Positions 8,519 through 17,202 of a DNA stretch of 64,000 bases are shown here, one piece after another. The position numbers were made by a program, and so were the translations under genes. The stretch is from assembly GCA_964548365.1 (NCBI GenBank), contig CAZJRD010000001.1, positions 1 through 64,000 of the forward strand, read 5' to 3'. The stretch is from B46-G9 sp964548365. Its GTDB lineage: Bacteria > Desulfobacterota > DSM-4660 > Desulfatiglandales > Desulfatiglandaceae. The stretch's first letter is position 1. Each line of letters opens with the position of its first letter. The notes beneath the pieces are model-generated. The model ran no database searches. It saw only the letters and a list, made by a program, of their open reading frames with translations, and was not told the origin of the DNA.

Positions 8519-10669
8519 TTACCCGTGTCGTCGGATATCTGGCAGATTGTTATGAAAGGTTTTTCCCCGGCGCGTCGAAGATGCAAAAGGGAGAAGCACC
8601 CTGAAAGAAGTTCCCTTTTCAAGCTCGCTTGTTACCTCAATCGAACCATTGTGCCGACTGATGATGCCGTAAACCACTGACAAGCCGAGGCCCACACCCT
8701 TCCCTTCTTCCTTGGTCGTAAAAAACGGTTCAAAAACATGCTCCAGAAAATTTTCGGGAATACCACACCCGGTATCGCAAATCCTGATTTCCAAAAACTC
8801 CTCTTTTCGCTGGTTCCGTGCCGACAAAGTGAGAGTGCCGCCTCCCTCCATAGCCTCGGATGCATTACTCATAAGATTCAACAAAACCTGCTGGATCTGC
8901 CTGAAATCACAAAAAATGGGAGGTAAATCCTCTTCCAGGTCTTTCAAAACTCTAATTTTCTTCAGTTCCAGGTCATGGGAAATGAGAGCCAATGTCTTGT
9001 CGATTATCTCCCCGAAGTTATGGTTCGCCAAGGTCATTCTGGACTGACGTGAAAAGGCGAGGAGATTCTTGACTATTTCACCGCACCTGGCTGTTTCTGA
9101 TTCCATGGTTGCCAGATATCTTGAGATATCGCCAAGTTTTTCCGCGCTGAAACGATCCCGCTCTACAAGTTTTATCATCAACCGGATATAGTTCAAAACC
9201 GCAGCAAGTGGATTATTGATCTCATGCGCAATAGTAGCGGCCAGCTTTCCCAGCGAAGCCAATTTTTCCGTGCGAATGAGCTGGTCCTGGGCATCCTTAA
9301 GGTCTCCGTAGGCCTCTTTCAGATTCGCATAGAGATAGGCATTGTGCACGGCTATTCCGATCTGATTACCCACCGCGGATAAGAAAGCCACATTGGCAGA
9401 TGAATACCGGAAAAGCTTTTTGCTACACACGGCCATAACCCCTATTGGTTCACCCCGGGATAGCAGGGGAATGTAGGCCGTGGACCTGAGGCCTTCTCTT
9501 ATGAGTAAATCAACATACTTATCTCTTGAGCGCTCAAGATTGTTGACAACCCTTGGCTCGGATCTTTCCATTGCCCGACCTAACATCCCATCTCCCACCC
9601 TTCGGGATTCAATGAAGTGTGCCCGGACAAACGCTGGGGACAAGCCTTTATGGGCCACCAGGTCGAGGACTCCTTCCTCCCTTTGCAGCAGGTAGATCCT
9701 GATGCAGTCTGATTGAAACATTTCGGGTATCTTCGCCAGAATACCTCCAAATAACTCCTTGAGGTTGAGGCTGCTGCTGACCGTCATGGAAATGGCATTG
9801 AGAATTGCAAGCTGTTTGTTTTGCCGCTCAATTTTTTTCTGGTACTGGTTCCTTTGAGTGATATCTCTGATGATCATGACGTGGCCGGTAACTTTCCCCA
9901 TTACCTCCAAGATCATGACATTGCATGTGATAGCCGCATCAAAGATCCGCTTTCCTTTCCCGATAAGTCTTGCCTTAAATTCCGTGACAAATCCTTCCTG
10001 GAAGATCTCCTTTCTGAATCTGCGAAGCGACTCCCTGTCTTGAAAGAGATCTACAGCCATTTTTTCCGCCCTTAACTCCTCCTTGTCCTTATAACCGAAT
10101 ATCCCTACCCCGGCCTGGTTGATTTCAAGAATATTTCCTTCAGCGTCAGTAAGGAGGATCGCATCCCGTGAACGCTCAAACATTGTTCGGTATCGTTCTT
10201 CCGATTTTCGCAGAAATTGCAACCGGTCTGCGACAATGTGTTCCAGGTCGCCCGTCAACTTGTTCAGTTCGCTTTCGAGTCTCTTTTTTTCCGTGATATC
10301 GGTCGCTGTTTCCAGGACATAGGAGATGTCGCCGTTCTCATCTCTTACCGGTGTGGACTTTATCAGCATGTGGGCCGCTCTCCCGTCTTTCATGATGACC
10401 ATCTCCTCATTCTGATGCGGCTTTCCATCCTGAAAAGATCTCTCCACCAGGCAATGTTCGCACTTTTTTTCTCTGTTTTTCCATCCCATGAAGCAAAGGG
10501 TGTTCGGGTGTACACCGAACTGGTCCTTAAACCGCTCATTTGCCATAATAATCCGAAAATGCCTATTGATAGCAACTACATAATCTGTCACACTCTGAAT
10601 GAGGGCTTGATAATCCTTCTGTTTTTGGAAGTTTTTTTCGGTTGTCATAGCGTGAGATTCTCGATGCAT
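8519..10669 (-). CDS. Sensor histidine kinase (PAS-PAS-GAF-HisKA-HATPase)
   Basis: A 716-residue cytoplasmic kinase without membrane segments. Two PAS domains (about residues 17-135 and 155-285) are followed by a GAF domain (about 300-450), a coiled linker, HisKA with the phospho-acceptor His in TIAHEINNPLAAV (about 484), and a HATPase domain with the N box (LLNLMSNASEAM) and G boxes (ICDTGCGIPE, GVGLGLSVV). The first PAS has a Cys pair in the CEHCLV segment with a nearby Cys, possibly metal or redox sensing. An alternative start is Met8 at 10648. The partner is the NtrC-type regulator 40 bases downstream. Confidence 0.93.
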   Translation of the reverse strand: MHRESHAMTTEKNFQKQKDYQALIQSVTDYVVAINRHFRIIMANERFKDQFGVHPNTLCFMGWKNREKKCEHCLVERSFQDGKPHQNEEMVIMKDGRAAHMLIKSTPVRDENGDISYVLETATDITEKKRLESELNKLTGDLEHIVADRLQFLRKSEERYRTMFERSRDAILLTDAEGNILEINQAGVGIFGYKDKEELRAEKMAVDLFQDRESLRRFRKEIFQEGFVTEFKARLIGKGKRIFDAAITCNVMILEVMGKVTGHVMIIRDITQRNQYQKKIERQNKQLAILNAISMTVSSSLNLKELFGGILAKIPEMFQSDCIRIYLLQREEGVLDLVAHKGLSPAFVRAHFIESRRVGDGMLGRAMERSEPRVVNNLERSRDKYVDLLIREGLRSTAYIPLLSRGEPIGVMAVCSKKLFRYSSANVAFLSAVGNQIGIAVHNAYLYANLKEAYGDLKDAQDQLIRTEKLASLGKLAATIAHEINNPLAAVLNYIRLMIKLVERDRFSAEKLGDISRYLATMESETARCGEIVKNLLAFSRQSRMTLANHNFGEIIDKTLALISHDLELKKIRVLKDLEEDLPPIFCDFRQIQQVLLNLMSNASEAMEGGGTLTLSARNQRKEEFLEIRICDTGCGIPENFLEHVFEPFFTTKEEGKGVGLGLSVVYGIISRHNGSIEVTSELEKGTSFRVLLPFASSTRRGKTFHNNLPDIRRHG

Positions 10670-10843
10670 CTATTTTCTGAAAAACCGGCAGAATCCAAAA
10701 TTCAACTTCACTGTATTTCTTGCCTCGTGCGAAACTCAGTGAAACGCAATAACGCGTTATTTTCACTATTTTAGGAATCCATTTCAGCATAATTACAACA
10801 CAAAAAATATGGGTGATCAAGAACTAAAATCCGGAAATACCGC

Positions 10844-10871
10844 TTGACAAAAAGCTACTGTTTTCTATATA
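10844..10871 (+). promoter_or_regulatory. Sigma-70-type promoter of the Hdr/Mvh/GltD cluster
   Basis: TTGACA (10844-10849), 16 nt, TATATA (10866-10871). It is the strongest promoter match upstream of the cluster and implies a leader of about 215 nt before the ATG at 11095. Confidence 0.6.
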
Positions 10872-10951
10872 GAAATCACTTGTGACTTTTTTCACGTCTT
10901 TTTTTTGCGGTAATTGGAAATGTCAGGTTTCTCAGGCATTGTGACTTTATT

Positions 10952-10981
10952 TAGACAGTGCAAATGGTCTTGCACCATAAT
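10952..10981 (+). promoter_or_regulatory. Palindrome GTGCAA-N6-TTGCAC in a possible second promoter
   Basis: The inverted repeat GTGCAA-ATGGTC-TTGCAC lies at 10958-10975. It falls exactly between TAGACA (10952-10957) and CATAAT (10976-10981), a weak promoter with an 18-nt spacer. An operator there would block the promoter. The regulator is unknown. Confidence 0.4.
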
Positions 10982-11094
10982 ATGTTCCTCGATACCGTAA
11001 TAACGCCTCCATGGGGAACAGGAAACAGACAAAAGGTGAAAGCTCAGCAGAGAAGTGGCAAACATTTTGTTTTCGTACCATTGAGGAGCCAGTA

Positions 11095-14000
11095 ATGAAG
11101 GCAGAAACATCCAAGAATGTCCAAGGATCAGTGATGGTGGTCGGTGGCGGTATTGCCGGCATGCAGGCGGCCCTGGATCTGGCAGATTCCGGTTTTTTTG
11201 TTCACCTGGTGGAAAAATCACCGGCGATCGGCGGGGTCATGTCCCAGCTCGACAAGACATTCCCTACCAATGACTGTGCCATGTGAATTATCTCCCCCAA
11301 ACTGGTCGAGGTCGGCCGGCATATCAATATTGAACTCCATACCTGTGCGAATGTGGAAGATATCCAGGGGGGAAAGGGAGACTTCCAGGTAAGCCTTCGA
11401 AAAAGGCCGCGATATATAGATCCTGACGCATGTACCGCGTGCGGTGATTGTGCCGAAGTCTGTCCGGTTGTGCGGCCCAGCGAATATGACACTGGGTTGG
11501 CTATTCGAAAGGCCACCTATAAACCATACGCGCAGGCTATTCCCGGTTCTTTCGCCATAGAAAAGTTGGACAAAGCCCCTTGCAGGATGGCATGTCCTGC
11601 CAACATTAATGTTCAGGGCTATGTGCAGATGGTCAAAGAAGGGAAGTACCTGGAGGCTACGAAAATCATCATGAGGGACCTGCCTTTGCCCGGTGTGCTG
11701 GGGCGGGTCTGCCCACATCCTTGTGAGAAAAGCTGCCGCCGGGGCGAGGTAGATGAACCAATTGCCATCCGGGAACTGAAGAGAGTGGCGGCTGATCACA
11801 CGAACCTCAGTGATATTCCGGTGCCGGAAGTAACAGTGAAAGAGGAGAAGGCTGCTATTGTGGGATCAGGTCCTGCAGGGCTCTCCGCGGCGTATTTCCT
11901 CGCCCTTGAAGGATACAAGGTGAGCATTTACGAGGCAATGCCCGAGGCGGGCGGCATGATGCGATATGGCATCCCAGAACACCGTCTGCCCAGATCTGTC
12001 CTTGATAATGAAATCGAGAATCTCAAGAGATACGGTATCGAGATATTCACAAATACAGCCGTTGGCAAAGATATCACGATCGAGGAACTCCAGAAGCACG
12101 GGGCCAAAGCGATTTTCCTGGGTCCCGGGGCATGGAGGGGCCTGATGCTCCGCATACGGGGGGAGGAATCTGAAGGAGTCAGTGATGTAACCTCTTTTCT
12201 GAGAGAAGCTCATGTAGGAAGTCTGAAAAGAATTGAAGGAAAGGCGGTTATTATCGGCGGAGGCCATTCCGCGCTGGACGGAGCCCGTGTGGCCTTGAGA
12301 CTGGGCGCTGATGAAGCCCATATTATTTATCGTCGTTCCCGCACCGAGATGCTGGCAGAACCGGAGGAGATTGAAGAAGCAGAAAAAGAAGGAATCAAGA
12401 TTCACTTTTTAGTCGCTCCTATGAACATTGTCAGTGAAAATGGAAAAACAAAAGGCATTGAGTGCATCCGCACACGCCTGACGGAACCCGATACCACCGG
12501 TCGGCGCAAACCCATACCTGTTGAAGGTTCTGAATTTTTTGTGGAGGCGAATCATATCATCCCGGCCATCGGACAGGAACCCGACCTTGATTTCCTGGGT
12601 GAAGAAACGGGCGTTGAAATTTCGAGATGGCACCTCCTGAAAGTAAACCCTGAGACCCTGCAGACAAATGTCCCGGGGATTTTTGCAGGTGGCGATGCTA
12701 TCACAGGTCCTGCCACGGTCATTGAAGCTGTGGATGCTGGAAAAAGGGCCGCCAGATACATGGCCAAATACCTCCGGGGTGAAGAGTTGCCCACAGAATG
12801 GCAGGAAGAGCCACCGGTGGGGACAAATTGGCTGGAAATCTCTGATGATGAACCAACCCTGCACCGCATGAAAGCGCCTACTTTGCCGGTGGAGGAAAGG
12901 TTTTCAGGGTTCAAAGAAGTCAACCTTCTCGTGGACGAGGAGACAGGGAGGAAGGAAGCAGGCCGGTGCCTCAATTGTGGCGGTTGCTGCGAATGCTACG
13001 AGTGCGTGAATGCCTGCAAGGCCCAGGCGATTACCCTGGAGACACACGCCCAAAAAGAGGAAATCCTTTCTATCAATGTGGGCTCCGTTATCCTGGCACC
13101 CGGGTTTGAGCCCTTTGACCCAAGCAAGTATGATACTTACCAGTACGGACATTACCCCAATGTGGTCACCAGCATGGAATTCGAGCGGATTCTAAGTGCG
13201 ACCGGTCCTTACATGGGGCATCTCAAGAGGCCTTCAGATGAAAAGGAACCCCAGAAAATCGCCTTTTTCCAATGTGTTGGTTCGAGGGATATTAACACCT
13301 GTGATCATGCATATTGTTCATCAGTCTGTTGTATGTATGCCATAAAAGAGGCTGTGGTTGCCAAAGAACATGCCGATCATGACGTGGACACTGCCATATT
13401 TTTTATGGATATGAGAACCTATGGAAAGGATTTCGAGCGATACTATAACCGCGCCAGGGAAGAACAGGAAGTCCGGTTCATTCGGTCCAGGATTCATAGT
13501 ATCGGTGAGGATCCCGAAACCCATGATCTCATTATCCGTTATGCCGATGAAAACGGCGATATGCAAAGCGAAATCTTTGGCATGATCGTCCTTTCAGTTG
13601 GTCTTGAAACACCGCAAGAACTCCTGGATATGGCTCAACGCCTGGAGATCGAACTGGATGAGGATGCCTTTGTTCAGACCGGTGTGTTCAACCCCGTGGA
13701 GACCTCCCGGGAGGGCATATACGTTTGTGGTGCCTTTCAAGAGCCAAAAGACATTCCCTATTCAGTTATGGAAGCCAGCGCCGCTGCCTGTGATGCAGGG
13801 GCCGAGTTATCGGAGGCAAGGGGTAGCCTAGTCAAGACGAAAATTTATCCCGAAGAAACAGATGTGTCAGGAGAAGGCGCCCGTATCGGTGTTTTTGTGT
13901 GCAACTGCGGGACCAATATCGGCGGCATCGTGGACGTCCCAGGCGTCGCAGAATACGCGAGAGGGCTGCCGGGTGTTACGTACGTAGAAGAAAATCTCTT

Positions 14001-15552
14001 TACCTGCTCCCAGGATACCCAGGACAGGATGAAAGAGGCCATCAAGAGGGAAAACCTGACACGGGTTGTGGTTGCTGCCTGTACTCCCCGGACCCACGAA
14101 CCCCTGTTCCAGGAGACCCTGCGGGACGCAGGTCTAAATAAGTATCTCTTTGAAATGGCCAACATCAGGAACCAGTGCTCGTGGGTTCATGCAAAAGAAA
14201 AAGACAAGGCCACTGATAAGGCAAAGGACCTTGTGCGGATGTCGGTGGCGCGGGCGAATTTGATCCAGCCCCTTCTCCAGCCGTCCATCTCGGTCAATCA
14301 CGATGCCCTCGTCATTGGCGGAGGTATTTCAGGAATGACAGCCGCCCTGGGCCTTGCCGATCAGGGGTTTCATACTCATCTGGTTGAACAGTCGGATGAA
14401 CTGGGAGGGAACGGCCGCAGACTTTTGCAGACATGGCGTGGGGACGATATCGGCGGCAGCATTGAAGAAATGGTGAGGGCGGTAACAAATCACGCCCTCA
14501 TTGATGTATATACCGATGCAACCGTAAAAGCCGCAAGTGGGTTTGTAGGCAACTTCGAAACAACCATTTCAGAGAAGGGTTCTGAGAAGACCTTTGAGCA
14601 TGGTGCCGTGGTGGTGGCCGTTGGCGCTGAAGAATACCAGCCTTCCGAATATCTCTATGGGCAGGATGACAGGGTCATGACCCACCTGGGGCTGGATGAT
14701 GCCCTCAGACGGGGTGATCCGGCTGTCAAAGAAGCGGGAAGTGCTGTCTTCATCCAGTGTGTCGGCTCCAGGGAACCGGAAAGACCCTACTGTTCCAAGG
14801 TTTGTTGCACCCATACTATGAAGTCCGCCCTGGAACTCAAGGAACTGAACCCGGACATGAACATATATGTCCTCTACCGGGACATTCGCACCTACGGTCA
14901 GAGGGAAGCCCTTTATCGCGAAGCCAGAAAACAGGGTGTTCTCTTTCTTCGTTATTCCCTTGATGGAAAACCAAAGGTAGAAAAGGAAGGAAATACTATT
15001 AGCATAACAGCCAGGGATCACATCCTTGGAAGGGACATAAAAATCAGTGCCGATCTCCTGGTCCTCGCAGCGGCCATCGTGCCGCGGGATAATGAATCTC
15101 TTGCGCAGATGTTTAAGCTCCCCCTGAACGAAGACGGCTTTTTCATGGAAGCACACGCCAAGCTGCGTCCGGTTGATTTCGCGACGGACGGAATTTTCAT
15201 GGCCGGCATGGCCCATTACCCGAAGCCCATTGAAGAGAGTATCGCCCAGGCCAAGGCCGCTGCCTCCCGCGCTTCTGTGGCGCTCGCGCAGGACGAAATT
15301 ACCGCTGAAGGGGTTGTTTCCCATGTAAATCAAAACCTTTGCAGGGGCTGCGGGAAATGTGTGGAGGCCTGCCCTTTCAACGCGGTTGTCTTGCAGGAAA
15401 ACGAAGATAGCCAGACCACGGCCTTTGTGCACGAGGCGCTCTGCAAGGGGTGCGGGGCCTGCGCCGTCGCCTGCCCCACGGGAGCCGCGTCGGTTTTTCA
15501 TTATGATGACCAGGAAATACTCACCATGGTGGAGGCTGCATTCTCCGGCTAA
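11095..15552 (+). CDS. hdrA: Selenocysteine HdrA fused to a GltD-like module and a second HdrA half (1485 aa)
   Basis: The gene is readable as one protein only if TGA at 11284-11286 is selenocysteine (residue 64). Modules in order: FAD motif VVGGGIAGMQAA (about 14-30); the HdrA cluster motif PTNDCAMU (58-64); ferredoxin site CTACGDCAEVCPV (about 114); a GltD-like NAD(P)H:flavin module from about 158 to 600 (CRMACPANINVQGY, GRVCPHPCEKSC, IVGSGPAGLSAAY, IIGGGHSALDGAR); the HdrA continuation with CCECYECVNACKAQAI (about 630); a second HdrA-type half from about 926 with FAD motif VIGGGISGMTAA (about 1071); and two C-terminal [4Fe-4S] sites (CRGCGKCVEACPF, CKGCGACAVACPT). GAGGAG precedes the ATG. 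It is probably the bifurcating flavoprotein of an Hdr/Mvh-like complex that accepts NAD(P)H instead of H2 or F420. The role is inferred. Confidence 0.9.
11287..11319 (+). promoter_or_regulatory. SECIS-like hairpin after the UGA of HdrA-1
   Basis: CTGGTC (11302-11307) pairs with GGCCGG (11314-11319), with G-U pairs, around the loop GAGGTC. The GGTC in the loop starts 23 nt after the UGA. Placement and loop resemble the E. coli fdhF SECIS, which has a GGUC loop. Confidence 0.6.
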
Positions 15553-15595
15553 GAAATCGCAGCCGACCGGTTAAGGTAATCAATAAGGAGTCGAT

Positions 15596-16015
15596 ATGGG
15601 AGAAGAATTCAGTCCTAGAATTGTCATATTCGCCTGCAACTGGTGTGCCTATTCAGCAGCAGACCTGGCAGGCGTGAGCCGCTTTCAGTATCCACCCAAT
15701 GTGGAACTCATCCGGGTCATGTGCTCCGGCCGGGTGAATCCCAGCTTCATCCTCAAGGCCTTTCAAATGGGGGCCGACGGTGTGATGGTGGCGGGGTGAC
15801 ACATCGGCGATTGTCATTACCTGGACGGTAATGTAAAAGCCGAAAGGATGTTCAACATGACCCGGGAACTGGTAAAGGTTCTCGGCATTAACCTGGACAG
15901 GCTGAGCCTGGAGTGGGTTTCCTCCGCAGAAGGGACACGTTTCGCGGAACTGGCCACATCTTTTACTGAAAAAATTATGGCTCTTGGACCGTCAACGCTG
16001 AAACAGGCGGCCTGA
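15596..16015 (+). CDS. mvhD: MvhD-like [2Fe-2S] protein with selenocysteine
   Basis: A 139-residue hydrogenase delta-subunit family protein that moves electrons between a donor and HdrA. The Cys ligands are FACNWCAYSAADLAG and VMCSGRVNP, and the third site reads VAGUHIGDCHY, where TGA at 15797-15799 (residue 68) replaces the usual Cys codon. Translation continues in frame after the TGA with normal family sequence to the TGA at 16013. GGAG at 15586 precedes the ATG. It follows the HdrA fusion by 43 bases and precedes the HdrD-like gene by 26. Sec-containing VhuD is known from methanogens; the same substitution here is read directly from the sequence. Confidence 0.93.
15800..15833 (+). promoter_or_regulatory. 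SECIS-like hairpin after the UGA of MvhD-1
   Basis: CATTACC (15815-15821) pairs perfectly with GGTAATG (15827-15833) around the loop TGGAC. The loop GG lies 23 nt after the UGA, the expected distance for a bacterial SECIS. Confidence 0.65.
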
Positions 16016-16041
16016 GAAGCGCCCACATTTCGAGGTTTGTA

Positions 16042-17160
16042 ATGACTGCTATTCCTGAATTGATTGACATGACCCAGACCTATTACTGTCTTGATTGCGG
16101 TGTCTGCACCGGGAGCTGTCCCGTGGCGAGGGTCTTTCCTGACTTTTCGCCCAGGCAAATTATCGAGCGCTCGCTCTATGGTCTGGAAGAGGTCTCTGAT
16201 GACACCATCTGGAATTGCCTGACATGTGCCCAGTGCAGCGTGCGATGCCCTGCCAACATCAATTTTCCGGAATTCATCCGCCTTATCAGAGGGGAAGCCC
16301 GAGCCGCAGGGATTGACGGCACCCTCACCCACAACGGAATGCTCCAGTCCATCTGGGCCATCCAAACCAAGGACATCACGCAGGACAGGACGTTCTGGAT
16401 CGAGGATGGGAAAACCGCCGATAAAGGTGATATCTTCTATTTCGTGGGATGCAGGCCCTATTTTGACGTTATTTTCAGGGACATTGACGCCGGTTCCGTT
16501 CGGAACGCCCGGAACGTTCTGAAGATCCTGAACGGGTGCGGTATTGAACCGGTGGTGAGCAATGATGAACGATGCTGCGGCCACGACGCCCTCTGGAATG
16601 GAGATGAAGAGACCTTCAAGAAACTGGCCCGGTTGAACATCGATATCATCAGAAATTCAGGCGCAAAGCGAGTGGTGTTCAGTTGTCCCGAAGGATATTA
16701 TACGTTCAAGAATATTTACCCCGATTATTTTGGTGAACTTGGATTCGAACCGGTCCACATCCTGGATTTTCTTTCAGAAAAGATCCAGGAAGGCACAGTG
16801 GAGTTCCAGGAATCGGAAAAGAAAGTGACCTACCATGATCCATGCAGACTGGGGCGGCTCAGCGGCATTTATGATGCCCCAAGGGATATCCTCAAAGCCC
16901 TCCCCGGGGTTGAACTGATGGAGATGCGTCGCTCCCGTGAAAACGCGATCTGCTGCGGGACCTCCGGCTGGATGAACTGTTCCAGTTGCTCCAAGGAAAT
17001 CCAGGTCCAGCGGTTGGCCGAGGCAAGGAACACCGGGGCAGGAACCCTGATCACGGCCTGTCCCAAGTGCCAGATCCACTTCCGGTGCGCAAAATCGGCC
17101 TTTGATCTGGACATAGAAATCGACGATCTGTATGACCTGGTGGCGGAGCACCTCAAATAA
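16042..17160 (+). CDS. HdrD-type (HdrC+HdrB) iron-sulfur subunit with two CCG domains
   Basis: A 372-residue protein uniting an HdrC-like and an HdrB-like part. Two [4Fe-4S] sites at about residues 16-30 and 57-71 (CLDCGVCTGSCPV, CLTCAQCSVRCPA) are followed by two Cys-rich CCG domains. The first has VGCRPYFD, CCGHDALWN and FSCPEGYY; the second has HDPCRLGRL, ICCGTSGWMNC and ACPKCQIHF. In HdrB such domains hold the noncubane [4Fe-4S] clusters that reduce disulfides, so this is the likely thiol/disulfide catalytic subunit of the cluster. It lies between MvhD-1 and HdrA-2 in tight spacing. The substrate (for example a DsrC trisulfide or a small thiol) is not determined. Confidence 0.9.
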   Translation: MTAIPELIDMTQTYYCLDCGVCTGSCPVARVFPDFSPRQIIERSLYGLEEVSDDTIWNCLTCAQCSVRCPANINFPEFIRLIRGEARAAGIDGTLTHNGMLQSIWAIQTKDITQDRTFWIEDGKTADKGDIFYFVGCRPYFDVIFRDIDAGSVRNARNVLKILNGCGIEPVVSNDERCCGHDALWNGDEETFKKLARLNIDIIRNSGAKRVVFSCPEGYYTFKNIYPDYFGELGFEPVHILDFLSEKIQEGTVEFQESEKKVTYHDPCRLGRLSGIYDAPRDILKALPGVELMEMRRSRENAICCGTSGWMNCSSCSKEIQVQRLAEARNTGAGTLITACPKCQIHFRCAKSAFDLDIEIDDLYDLVAEHLK

Positions 17161-17202
17161 GGCACGCCCCGGTTCAGCATTCATAAAGCGGAGGAAGACA
17201 TT

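Larger units (their letters stand above)
10670..11094. other. Divergent intergenic region upstream of the Hdr/Mvh cluster
   Basis: This region of 425 bases separates the kinase gene (minus) from the selenoprotein HdrA gene (plus). It holds a good plus-strand promoter at 10844-10871, a palindrome at 10958-10975, and an otherwise unassigned 5' leader of about 215 nt. No open frame of interest was found. Confidence 0.5.

Noticed and set aside
11056..11070. TGGCAAACATTTTGT, sigma-54-like sequence just before the HdrA fusion
   Set aside because: The -12 element has GT instead of the nearly invariant GC, and the implied start would leave almost no leader. A sigma-70 promoter upstream explains the gene better.
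14569..15501. Long minus-strand frame opposite the HdrA fusion
   Set aside because: It is the antisense frame of a GC-biased coding sequence, with no ribosome site and no domain.
15797..16015. UGA codons as true stops with pseudogenes in the Hdr/Mvh cluster
   Set aside because: All four UGAs fall exactly at Cys/Sec ligand positions of their families, sequence stays conserved in frame after each, and each is followed by a hairpin at a similar distance. Random nonsense mutation would not give this pattern.
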